From assembly GCF_030852425.1 (NCBI RefSeq), contig NZ_NSDM01000002.1, positions 248,001 through 312,000 on the forward strand: a stretch of DNA of 64,000 bases, given 5' to 3'. Positions within the stretch are counted from its first letter, which is position 1. Each line of letters starts with the position of its first letter. This document shows positions 10,828 through 41,100 of this stretch, piece by piece. The notes under the pieces are model-generated. The model saw only the letters and a program-made list of their open reading frames with translations. It was not told the DNA's origin and did not search any database. This DNA comes from Saccharothrix longispora. Lineage in GTDB: Bacteria > Actinomycetota > Actinomycetes > Mycobacteriales > Pseudonocardiaceae. Made by a program: the position numbers and the translations under genes.

Positions 10828-12095
10828 CGCGTCACCTCCGGGTCGGTGATCACCAGGGACGTGGTGACGCCGCCGAACCCGAACCCGTTCGACAGCGCGA
10901 CCCGCGCCCGCACGTCCTCGGCCCGGTCGCCGGTGTAGCGCAGGCCCGGTTCGACGGGGTCGCGCAGGTTGGGGTTGGGGTGCAGGAAGCCGCCGCGCAG
11001 CTGCGCGACCACGGCCACCGCCTCCAGCACCCCGGCGGCGTGCAGGCAGTGCCCCGTCAGCGCCTTGGTGGCGTTGACGCGCGGCCCGTCGCCGAACACG
11101 CGCAGCAGGGTCCCGGCCTCGGTGCGGTCGCCCAGCGGGGTGCCGGTGGCGTGGGCGTTGACGTAGTCGACGTCCGCCGGGTCGAGGCCGGCCGCCTTGA
11201 GCGCGGCGGTCACCACCTCCACCTGGTCGTCCGCGCTCGGGTGGGCGAGGCTCGTGCCCGCCATGCGCGCCGCGTGCCCGGCCAGGGCGGCCAGCGCGGG
11301 CGCGCCCCGGCGCTCGGCGGACCCGGGCCGCTCCAGGACCACGGCCGCGCACGCCTGGCCGGGCACGAACCCGCGGTGCCCGCGGTCGAACGGCCGGCAC
11401 AGCGCCGCCGGGTCCGCCCCCTCGTCCAGGGCGGCCACCGCGCCGAGGTTGACCAGGGCCTGCCGCTCCAGCCGGGACGGGTCCGCCACGGGTCCCACGA
11501 CGAGCACCGCGTCGGCCGCGTCGCAGGCGAGCAGCCGGGACGCGGTGATCAGGGCGACGTTCCCGCTGGCGGACGCCCCGCCGGCGGTCAGCCCCTCGCC
11601 GCGCAGCGCGAACACCTCGGTGAGCACGCCGAGCAGGTCGGTGTCCATCAGGTGCAGGGCGGCCCGACCGGGGACGAACGCCGGGTCGGCGGCCAGCTTG
11701 CGCGCCACGTCGTCGGCGTAGCCACCGGTCAGGTTGTGCCCGGCGACCACGACGGCGACCCGGTCGGCGGGCAGCGGGGCGCGGTCCAGGGCCGCTTCCC
11801 GCCACGCCTGCGCGACCGTGGCCACCGCGGTCCGGACACCCGGCGGGGCGCGGTGGGCGGCCCGCCGGGCCCGGTCCCGCACGCCGTCGTCGGCGTGCGC
11901 CGCGACCAGCGCGGCGGCCAGGTCGACCGGTGGCAGGGGCGCGCCCGCGCGGGAGCCGTCGAGGTCGTCCACGACCCGCACCACTCCGCGCGCGCCCGCG
12001 CGCAGCCGGTCGGCGAAGGTCGGCACGTCGTCGGCGACGGCGCAGCGCACCCCCGTCCCGGTGATCACCGGGACGGGGGTGCCGGGAGGGGTCAT
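10824..12095 (-). CDS. Decarboxylating ketosynthase of a beta-branching (HCS) cassette, active-site Cys replaced by Ser
   Basis: Free-standing KS of 423 aa. The nucleophile region reads AGGASASGN: Ser175 stands where condensing KSs have Cys, as in CurC/PksF/MupG-type enzymes. The two histidines remain (VNAHATGT and KALTGHCLHAAG). Such proteins decarboxylate malonyl-ACP to acetyl-ACP, the nucleophile used by HMG-CoA-synthase-like enzymes to add a beta-methyl branch. Start and stop overlap the neighbours (ATGA with the ACP, GTGA with the thioesterase). Leinamycin itself, as I recall, uses only a propionyl donor made by LnmK, so this gene is extra and points to a second donor. Confidence 0.9.
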   Translation of the reverse strand: MTPPGTPVPVITGTGVRCAVADDVPTFADRLRAGARGVVRVVDDLDGSRAGAPLPPVDLAAALVAAHADDGVRDRARRAAHRAPPGVRTAVATVAQAWREAALDRAPLPADRVAVVVAGHNLTGGYADDVARKLAADPAFVPGRAALHLMDTDLLGVLTEVFALRGEGLTAGGASASGNVALITASRLLACDAADAVLVVGPVADPSRLERQALVNLGAVAALDEGADPAALCRPFDRGHRGFVPGQACAAVVLERPGSAERRGAPALAALAGHAARMAGTSLAHPSADDQVEVVTAALKAAGLDPADVDYVNAHATGTPLGDRTEAGTLLRVFGDGPRVNATKALTGHCLHAAGVLEAVAVVAQLRGGFLHPNPNLRDPVEPGLRYTGDRAEDVRARVALSNGFGFGGVTTSLVITDPEVTR

Positions 12096-12331
12096 ACCCG
12101 CTCCGCCAGCAGGTCGACCAGCGAGCGGATGTCGGACACGTGCTGGAAGTCCATCACCGGCACGACCACGTTCAGTCGCTCCATGGTCATGGTGACGACC
12201 TCGGCCCGGTCGATGCTGTTCGCGCCCAGGTCGGACATCGCCGCGTCGATGGTGACGCGCTCGCGCGGGATGTCCGGCACCACGGTGAGCAGGTTGTCCC
12301 GCACCACCGCGAAGATCTCGTCGTGGGTCAT
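12092..12331 (-). CDS. Stand-alone acyl carrier protein (donor ACP A)
   Basis: Protein of 79 aa. The phosphopantetheine site is the Ser in LGANSIDRAEV. Donor ACPs of HCS cassettes are small free proteins like this. It lies between HMG-CoA synthase 1 and the decarboxylating KS and overlaps the KS start by 4 bases, which suggests it carries malonyl then acetyl for the KS. Which ACP serves which donor cannot be decided from position alone, because a second donor ACP lies at 13581-13829. Confidence 0.92.
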   Translation of the reverse strand: MTHDEIFAVVRDNLLTVVPDIPRERVTIDAAMSDLGANSIDRAEVVTMTMERLNVVVPVMDFQHVSDIRSLVDLLAERV

Positions 12332-12348
12332 GGTGTCCCTCCGGGGGT

Positions 12349-13584
12349 TCAGCGCCACTCGTACTGGCGGTGGTAGTCCTCGACGTGGCTGAGCACGAGC
12401 ATCGGCTCGCGGCCGGGGACGCGGTCCAGGTACTCGTCCCACCGGGCCAGGTCGACCTCGCGGTCGCGCACCGGCACCAGGCAGCGCAGCGTCTCCTCGA
12501 GCAGCAGGTCGTACTCGGCGAAGGTCAGCGCGACCCGCGCGTCCAGGCGTTCGGCGATGCGGCCCGCGCGCACGGTGGCCGCCGCGCGCGGGTCGGTGAC
12601 GCCGCTGAAGAACTCGGCCGAGCAGCCGGAGCCGTAGGAGTACAGGCCCAGCCGGACGCCGCCGCCGAGCGCGGCGTTGTCGATGGCGCTGGCCAGGCCG
12701 AGGTAGACCGAGCCGGAGCACAGGTTGCCCACGCGGCTCGCGTACGCCGTCGCGGGCCGCAGCCTGCGCTCGAAGTCGGCCTCGATCTCCGCGGGCGCGG
12801 CGCGGCGCAGGTCGCGCATCATCTTGCGGTGCGCGGCCTTGACCAGCCCGACGAACGGCGTGTGCATGACGAGGTGGTCGAAGGTGTCGACGAAGTCGGC
12901 GTCCTCCACCTTGTCGGCGTAGTCGGCGAAGCTGTTGGCCAGGCAGTCGAGGTAGGCGAACAGGGACCGGTCGACGTCGGCGATGTCGAACTCCGGCGTC
13001 GGGCGGGCGGAGTCCAGCGTCTCGTAGCTGTGGTTGCCGAACGCGCCGAGGTCCATCGACAGCACGGCCGGGTCGTCGCCGAGCAGCACGGCCGCCGCGC
13101 CGTGGCCGGTGGCGGGTTCGGCGTACTCGGCGCGGGCGTCGACCAGGGCCACGTCCGTGGCGATCACCAGCGCCTTCGCCCCGGGCGACACGCCGGAGGC
13201 GAGGTAGCCCACGGCGAGCTGCACGGCGGCCGTCGCGGCGTAGCACGCCTGCTTGACCTCCACCACGCGGCACTTCGGCGAGAGCCCGAGGTGCCGGTGC
13301 GCGTACGAGGCCACCGACTTGCTGAGGTCCACACCGGACTCGGTCGAGGTGACCAGCAGCTCGATCCGGTCGCGCTCGGCGGGGTCGAGCGCGTCCACGA
13401 TCGGCTTGGCGGCGTTGACCGCGTTGGTGACCGGGTCCTCCACCGGCAGGCCGATGGAGCGCTCGGACATCATCAGGTTCGCCAGCCGCGCGGGGTCGAG
13501 CCCCCGGCCCCGGAACAGCTCGGGCACCGGGATGCACGCGACCCCGAGGTAGGCGTTGACCGCCTCGATCCCGTAGGCGCTCAC
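12349..13584 (-). CDS. HMG-CoA synthase-like enzyme 1 (HCS, beta-branching)
   Basis: Protein of 411 aa. Catalytic residues are visible: Glu82 in STESGVD, Cys114 in KQACYAA and His241 in LVMHTPF. Enzymes of this group condense a donor acyl-ACP (acetyl or propionyl) with the beta-keto group of an ACP-bound polyketide. GTG 13584 overlaps the stop of the upstream ACP gene by 4 bases. It lies directly beside the LnmK-like and ACP genes, the order lnmK-L-M as I recall, so a role with the propionyl donor is likely. HMG-CoA synthase 2 (56672-57922) is clearly diverged, so the two probably differ in donor or acceptor. Confidence 0.93.
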   Translation of the reverse strand: MSAYGIEAVNAYLGVACIPVPELFRGRGLDPARLANLMMSERSIGLPVEDPVTNAVNAAKPIVDALDPAERDRIELLVTSTESGVDLSKSVASYAHRHLGLSPKCRVVEVKQACYAATAAVQLAVGYLASGVSPGAKALVIATDVALVDARAEYAEPATGHGAAAVLLGDDPAVLSMDLGAFGNHSYETLDSARPTPEFDIADVDRSLFAYLDCLANSFADYADKVEDADFVDTFDHLVMHTPFVGLVKAAHRKMMRDLRRAAPAEIEADFERRLRPATAYASRVGNLCSGSVYLGLASAIDNAALGGGVRLGLYSYGSGCSAEFFSGVTDPRAAATVRAGRIAERLDARVALTFAEYDLLLEETLRCLVPVRDREVDLARWDEYLDRVPGREPMLVLSHVEDYHRQYEWR

Positions 13585-13829
13585 ACCGGCCTCCGCGCCA
13601 GCAGCCGGTCGACCAGGGCGTCGAGGTCGGGCAGGCCGCTGAAGTCCGACATGGGGGCGACGACGCCGAGCCGGTCCATGGCCTCGACCACGATCTCCAC
13701 GCGGTCCACCGAGTCCGCGCCCAGCTCCTTGAGGGTGGTGGCGGCGGCCACCCGGGCCGGGTCGGCCGCCGGCAGGATCACCGAGATCACCTCGCGCACC
13801 ACGCGCTCCACCTCCGGCCGGCCGCTCAC
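13581..13829 (-). CDS. Stand-alone acyl carrier protein (donor ACP B, LnmL-like position)
   Basis: Protein of 82 aa. The pantetheine-bearing Ser lies in LGADSVDRVEI, followed by the acidic helix II typical of donor ACPs. Its ATG overlaps the stop of the LnmK-like gene by 4 bases and its stop overlaps the HCS start. By gene order it should be charged by the LnmK-like enzyme with methylmalonyl, decarboxylated to propionyl, and used by HCS 1. Confidence 0.92.
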   Translation of the reverse strand: MSGRPEVERVVREVISVILPAADPARVAAATTLKELGADSVDRVEIVVEAMDRLGVVAPMSDFSGLPDLDALVDRLLARRPV

Positions 13830-14748
13830 GCCGCACCCCAGGTCAGCTCCTGGCAGGCCACGGCCACCACCGCGCCGTTCTCCCTGTCACGCAGGACCAC
13901 GTCCACCACCTCGTCCGTCAGCCCGCCGGGGGAACCGGTCAGCGACGACGACACCTCGGCGGAGAGGACGGTGTCGGCGTCGACGTTGCTCAGGTAGCAC
14001 AGCCGCCGGGTGCGGGTCCGCCGCGCGAGGAACGCGGCGTCCGGCCGGCCGGCGGAGCGCCACGCCGCCAGCAGCGCCCCGTCCACGATCGAGAAGTAGG
14101 CGGCGAAGTACACCAGGCCCACGCCGTTGAGGTCGCGGGTCGGGTCGATGCGGTAGTCGGTGGTGAACCCGGCGAACCCGGGCTCACCGGCGGTCGGCGC
14201 GTCCCGCAGGGTCAGGTGCTGCCGGGCCTGGGCGCAGGCCAGCCGCGGCGAGTGCTCGCGGGGCAGCTCCGGCAGGTGCGCGGTGGTGAACCCCGGCGGC
14301 GAGGCGCGGACCAGGCCGCGGTTGCTGCCGGGCGCGGAGCGGGAGACCCAGCGGTTGAAGTTCAGCGCGTACAGGCAGTCGGGGCGGCGGTCCTCGAAGA
14401 ACTCGGCGGGCTCCAGGGTCGGGTCCGCCGCGCCCGCGCTGCCGGCCGGGGCGACGCGGTGCAGCGTCGCGACCGACTCGGCCCCGCAGGCGAACACGGC
14501 GGTGCGCACGTCGATCCGGTCGCCGAAGGTGAAGCCGGCCGGGTCCGCGCCCCGCACGTCGAACAGCTGGAACGCCAGGTACGTCGGCTCGCCGTCGGCG
14601 TTGCGCGCGGTGAGCGCGTCGACGCCGCACGCGTCGCTGACCGCGTTCCACGTCCAGTCGCCGAGCCGGCCGACGAACAGCGAGTTGGCGCCGCACATGG
14701 CCGGGCTGAGCACGAACTCCCGCGTGGTGGTGGTCGTCGTCCCGGTGC

Positions 14749-14752
<4 letters not shown>
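13826..14752 (-). CDS. LnmK-like bifunctional acyltransferase/decarboxylase (propionyl-ACP donor synthesis)
   Basis: Protein of 308 aa. The N-terminal stretch REFVLSPAMCGANSLFVG followed by RLGDWTWNAVSDACG looks like the LnmK N-terminal double-hotdog family. LnmK loads methylmalonyl from methylmalonyl-CoA onto its ACP through a tyrosine ester and decarboxylates it, giving propionyl-ACP. Length agrees with LnmK (about 320 aa). It sits between PKS 2 and donor ACP B with 4-base ATGA overlaps on both sides. The assignment rests on remembered family features plus context, not on a search. Its presence beside a decarboxylating KS implies two donor pools, propionyl and acetyl. Confidence 0.85.
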
Positions 14753-35138
<20,386 letters not shown>

Positions 35139-35142
<4 letters not shown>

Positions 35143-38100
35143 GGGGTCCTTTCGCCGTGCTCGCTGTGATCACCGGCGCTGTGCCCACCGGCGAAGCGGA
35201 GGGTCGCCAGGGACGTCACCAGCGGGGCCGGTGGCGGTGGCGTGCGGTCGATCCAGTGCCTGCGCCGCCGGAACTCCGGTGGCGGCAGCGGGGTCCGCCG
35301 GGGGGTGTGCGGTGGCGGGTTGGAGACGATCGCGTGGGCGTTGGTGCCGCCGAGGCCGAAGGCGCTGACCCCGGCCACCCGGCGGTCGGCCTCCCACGGC
35401 GCGGTCGTGGCCGCCGGCCGGAACGGTGAGGACGCGAAGTCGAACCTCGGGTTGGGCCGCTCGCAGTGCAGCGTGGCGGGCACGACGGCCCGTTCGACGG
35501 CGAGCGCGGCCTTGACCAGGCCCGCGACGCCCGCGGCGCTGAGCAGGTGCCCGATGCCGGACTTGACGCTGCCGACCGCGCAGAACCCGGTCCGGTCGGT
35601 GTCGGCGCGGAACGCGTCGGTCAGGGCGCGCAGCTCGATCGGGTCGCCGATGCGGGTGGCCGTGCCGTGCGCCTCCACCAGGCCCACGTCCCGCGCGGAC
35701 AGGCCGGCGACGTCCAGCGCCCGGCGCACCACCGCCGCCTGGGCGGTCGGGTTGGGCGTGGTGAGGCCCATGGTCCGGCCGTCGTTGTTGACGGCCACCG
35801 CGTCGATCACCGCGCGGACGCGGTCGCCGTCGCGCAGGGCCGCGGCCAGCGGCTTGAGCAGCAGCACGCCGCAGCCCTCACCGGGCACGAACCCGTCGGC
35901 GCGCTCGTCGAAGGTGCGGCACCGCCCGCTGGGCGACAGCGCACGCGCGGCGGTGAACTCCAGGTACGGCTCCTCGTCGAGCAGCACGTCGACCGCGCCG
36001 GCCAGCGCCAGCTCCGACTCCCCCGCCAGCAGGCTGCGCACGGCCAGCTGCACCGCGACGAGCGCCGACGAGCAGGCGCTGTCCACCACGAGGTTCGGGC
36101 CGTGCAGGTCGAGGTGGTGCGCCAGGTGCGCGGCGATGAAGTTCTGGTCGCCCGACGGCCCGCCCGCGCCGGGGCGCCTGCGGTAGTTCGACATCCGGGC
36201 GCCGACGAAGACGCCGACGTCCCGGCCGCGCACCTCGTCGTCGTGGTAGCCGCCGTCGCGCAGCGCGCCCACGGCGTTCTCCAGCAGCAACCGGATCGCC
36301 GGGTCGAGCGCGTCGGCCGCGGCGTCGTCGAGGCCGAAGTAGGCGGCGTCGAACCGGTCGATCCCGTCGATGAACCCGCCCCACCGGCTGATGCTGCTGC
36401 CGGGCGCGTGGTCGGTGCGGTGCAGCCCGTCGACGTCCCACCGGTCGGCGGGCACCTCGGTGATCGCGTCCACGCCGTCGACCAGGTTGCGCCAGAACGA
36501 GTCCACGTCCGGTGCGCCGGGGAAGCGGCACGCCATGCCGACGACCGCGATCCGGCCGTCGGCGACCGGCTCGGCGACCCGGGCGGGGGCGGGGGTCGGG
36601 GCCGCGTGGTGCGCCGGGGACGTCGGCGTGCCGAGGACGGCCGCGAGCCGGTCGGCGGTCGGGTGCTCCAGCACCAGCGAGGGGTCCACCGGCCGGCCCA
36701 GCCGCGCCTCCAGCCGCACCACCAGCTCGGCCAGCAGGACCGACTCCAGGCCGAGGTCGGCGAACGGCGTGGCCGGGTCGATCGCGGACGCGTCCGCACC
36801 CAGCGTCTCGGCCACGACCCGGACGAGCCAGTCGTGATCGCCCGCCCCGCCCGTCGCGACGCGCGGGGCGGTCCCGGCGCGGTGCCGCAGCGCTGCCACC
36901 GGGTCGAACCCGCCGGGAGCCGCCGGGGCGGGCAGGAGCACGGGGCGCGCGGTGGCCACGGCGCGGTCGAGGCAGCGCAGCGCCTCGTCGTCGCCGAGGG
37001 CGCGCAGGCCGGCGGCGGCGCAGGCCGCCGTTCCGGACGCGCCCGAGCCGCTGTCCCGCCACACCGGCCACTGGACCGAGGTGAGGCCGCGCACGCGGGC
37101 GACGGCGTCCAGGACCGCGTTGGCCGCGGCGTAGCCGGCCACACCGGCGCCGAGCGCGGGCAGCGCGGCCGACACCGACGAGAACAGCACGGTGTACGCG
37201 GGGCGGTCCGGCGCGCAGGCGTCCAGCAGTTCGATCAGCCCGTCCACCTTGGCCGCGAAGGCCCGGTCCAGGGCCGCCGGGTCCTGCCGGCCCAGGGGCG
37301 CGGGCGGGCCGCCGGCGTCCCCGGCGCAGTGCGCGATCCCGCCGACGGGACCCAGTTCGGCGCGCAGGGCCGGGACCGCCGACGCGACCTCGGCCAGTTC
37401 GCCGGACCACAGCCGCACGGTCGCGCCCGCCGCCTCCATCGCGGTGACGGCCTCCGCGATCCGGGCGTCGCGCGCCGACAGGCCCGGCGCGTCCCACAGC
37501 TCCCGGGCGGCGACCGGCCGGCGTCCCGTCAGCACGACGCGGCGCGCGCCCCGGCGCACGAGGTGCCGTGCCACCACGAGGCCCAGGCCGCCCGTGCCGC
37601 CGACGACGAGGTGGACCCGGTCCGGGTCCGGCGCGGCCGGTCGACCGGGCTCGGCCACCGGGGTCAGCGCGGGCCGGTGCCGGGCGCCGCCGCGCGCGCA
37701 GACCTCGCCCGGCGCGTCGGCGACGACCCACTCGGCGGGCACGTCCCGTTCCGGCGCGTCGGTGTCGAGGGTCGTGGCGAGCACCGCCGGGTGTTCGGCG
37801 GTGAGCACCCGGACGAACCCGGCGACCTCCGCACCCGCCGTCGTCGGCGACGTGCCGGGCAGGTCGGCGAGCCCCGAGGTCACGTGCAGCACCCGCAGCG
37901 CGCCGGTCCGGGACCGCAGCAGCTCCTGGAGCAGGGCGACGCGGGCGTGCCTCGGGACCGGCGCGGGGTCGAGGTCGCAGAGGTCGAGCACACCCGCCAC
38001 CACGCGGTCGGCGCCGGTGACGCCGGGCCCGGTGACGTCGAGGAGGGTCACGGGGCCGCCGATGGCGGCGGTCACCCGTGCCGCGAGGTGCGCGGTGGCC

Positions 38101-41100
38101 GGGGTGTGCAGGCACAGCACGTGCCCGGTGACCGGCGCGGTCGCGGCGGTCGCGGCCGGCACCCAGGTCCGCTCGTACAGCGGCACCTCGGCGGTGGCCG
38201 GCGCGCCCGCCGGGACCCGCTCGGACGGCGACGGGAGCGCGGGCGGCGCGACGACCGACGCCCGGCGTGCCGGCAGGCGGCACGGGACGCGTTCGAACGC
38301 GGTGCCCGGCAGAGCCACCGGCCGGTGGCCGCCGTCGTCCAGCAGGGCGAAGTCGGCGTCCTCGCCGGCGGCCCACCGGGCGGCCAGCTGGTCCGGCGAC
38401 ACGCCGCGCGGGTCCAGTTCCGGGGCGGTGGCGCGTTCGTCGGCCCGGACCACCCGACCGCGGTGCACGGCGGTCGGGTCGCCGGCGAGGAACCGCGTCA
38501 GGCGTTCGCCCGCCTCGGCGCGGGTCGAGGCGACGAACGCCAGCCGCTCCACGCCGTGGTCGCGGCCGACCTGGAGGGTGAAGGCGATGTCGGCGAGGTC
38601 GTCGCCGCCGGTCAGGCCGAGCAGGTAGGCGCCCGCGTCGCGCGCCGAGGCCAGGCCCGGCGGCAGCTCGCCGCGCGCGATCCGCTCCAGTTCGGCGCGC
38701 AGGGCCGCCGGGTCCGCGGCGCTGTCCGCGAGGAGGTGGTCGGCCAGCCGGCGGGCCTGTTCGGTGAGGCCGGTGGCGGTGCGCGCGGACAGCACGACCA
38801 CGGCGGGCCGGGCGGGACGCGGCGGCTCGGGCGCGGCGACGAACTCCTCCACGACCACGTGCGCGTTCGACCCGCCCGCGCCGAAGGCGCTGATCCCCGC
38901 GCGGCGGGGGCCGGACCCGGGGGCGGGCCACGGCGCGGCCTCGCGCTGCACCGCGAGCGGGCTCGCCGCCCAGTCGACCTCGGGGTTGAGGCGGTCGGCG
39001 TGCAGCGACGGCACGAGGGTGCGGTGCCTCAGCTGGAGGAGCACCTTGGTCAGCCCGGCGATGCCGGCGGCGGCCTCCAGGTGGCCGATGTTGGACTTCA
39101 CCGACCCCACCGGGACCGAGCCGGGTGCGAGCCCGTCGCCCAGCGCGCGGGTCAGGCCCGCGACCTCGATCGGGTCGCCCAGGGAGGTGCCGGTGCCGTG
39201 GGCCTCCACGTAGCCGACGGTGTCGGGGGCGATGCCCGCCTCGCGGAGGGCCGCCGCCACCACCTCGCCCTGCGCGACCGGGTCGGGCACGGTGTAGCCG
39301 GAGGTGTGGCCGCCGTGGTTCACCGCCGTCGCCCGGATCACGCCGTGCACCCGGTCGCCGTCGCGCACGGCGTGCGCGAGCGGCTTGAGCAGCACCGCGC
39401 CCACGCCCTCGCCTGGCACGAACCCGTCGCCGTCGGCGGAGAACGCGCGGCACCGCCCGCTGTCGGCGGTCATCCGCATGGCCCGCTGCTGGACGAACTT
39501 GTTGGGGTGCAGGGACAGGTTGACGCCGCCCGCGACCGCCACCTCGCACTCGCCCCGGCGGAGGCTCTGCACCGCCAGGTGCAGCGCGGTCAGCGACGCC
39601 GAGCACATCGTGTCGACGGTCATGCTCGGCCCGGACAGGTCGAACGCGTAGGACACCCGGTTGGCGATGCCGCCGGGCGTGGACCCGGTGTACGCGGGCT
39701 CGCCGTCGGCGGAGCGCTCCACCCCCAGGAACGGGTACTCGTTGTGCATCGCGCCCACGAACACCCCGACCCTGCCGCCGTGCCGGTCGCGCAGCCGGCG
39801 CGCGGAGTAGCCCGCGTCGTCCAGGGTGAGCCGGGCGACCTCCAGGAACAGGCGCTCCTGCGGGTCCAGCAACGCGGCCTCGCGGGGCGCGATGCCGAAC
39901 AGCAGCGGGTCGAAGTGGTCGACGTCGGCCAGGAAGCCGCCGTGCACGGAGCCGGCGGGCCAGTCGGGGCGGGCCCGGTCGGCGGGCAGCGGTGTGACGC
40001 GGTCGCGCCCGGCGACCAGGTCGGCCCAGAACGCGTCGAGGTCGTCGGCGCCGGGGTAGCGACCGGCGAGGCCGATGACGGCGATCGGCTGCGCGTCCGC
40101 ACCGCCCGGCAACGGGGGGGCCGCGGGCTCCGGCTCGGGGCGTCGGGTCGTCCGCGCGGCGGAACCGGTCAGCCCGGCCGCGACCCCGGCGAGGTCGCGG
40201 TGCTCGAAGAACAGGGTGGCGGACGCCGGTCCGAAGCGCTCCCGGACGAACACGGTCATCCGCACCGCCGCGGCCGAGGTCAGCCCCAGGTCGGCCAGGG
40301 GGGTGCGCGGTCCCACCCGCTCGGGCGGCAGCCCGGTGATCTCGGCGAAGGCGGCGCACAGCGCGCGCTCGACCTCGACGAGGTCGGCCCCGGTCCCGGT
40401 GGCGGCGTCCGGGTCGGTGGGGCGCGTGCCGGCCGCTCCCGGGCCGAACCGCCTGCCGGGGAGGGCGATGCGCCGGCCCGGGACGGTCCACAGAGGACGC
40501 CAGTCGACCTCCTCGCCCGCGGCCCAGCGGCGGGCCCGCTCGTCGCGCACCGCGACCGCGCCGCCCGAGGCGAACGCGTCGAGGTCGGCGATCAGCGCGT
40601 CGAGGTCGGCGGCGTCGAACGCGGCGCGCACCGGGCGGGCGGCCCGACCGCACTGCGTGGTGTAGGCGACGTCGACCGGTCGCGGTCGCGCGTCGACGAG
40701 GTGGTCGCGCAGGGCGGCGGCCGAGGTCCGCAGCGAGGCGGCGTCGTCCGCCGACAGCAGCACGGCGGCGGGACCCGCGGGCTCCGGGCGCGGCGGGACC
40801 GCGTCCGGGGCGCGCAGCACGACGTGGGCGTGCGAGCCGGTCGCGGCGACCGCCGTGACCAGCGCGCGGCGGGGACCGTCGGGCCAGGGGCGCACCGCGG
40901 TGCACGGGCGGACCGGCGAACCGGTCCAGTCGACCAGCGGGCTGGGCTCGTCCGCGAGGAGGGTCGGCGCGAGTTCGCCGTGCCGCAGTTGCAGCAGCAC
41001 CTTGGTGAGCTGCACCAGGCCGGAGGCGGCCTCCAGGTGGCCGACGTTGGGCTTGACGGTGCCGACGGGCACGGGTTCGCCGCGGTCGGCCAGCAGCGCG

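Noticed and set aside
10824..12095. Chain-length factor of a type II PKS
   Set aside because: The active-site Cys is Ser rather than Gln, no KS-alpha partner exists, and the neighbours are HCS-cassette genes.
12349..13584. HMG-CoA synthase of the mevalonate pathway
   Set aside because: Two diverged copies lie among ACP, decarboxylating KS, ECH and LnmK-like genes, and no other mevalonate genes are near, so they belong to beta-branching.
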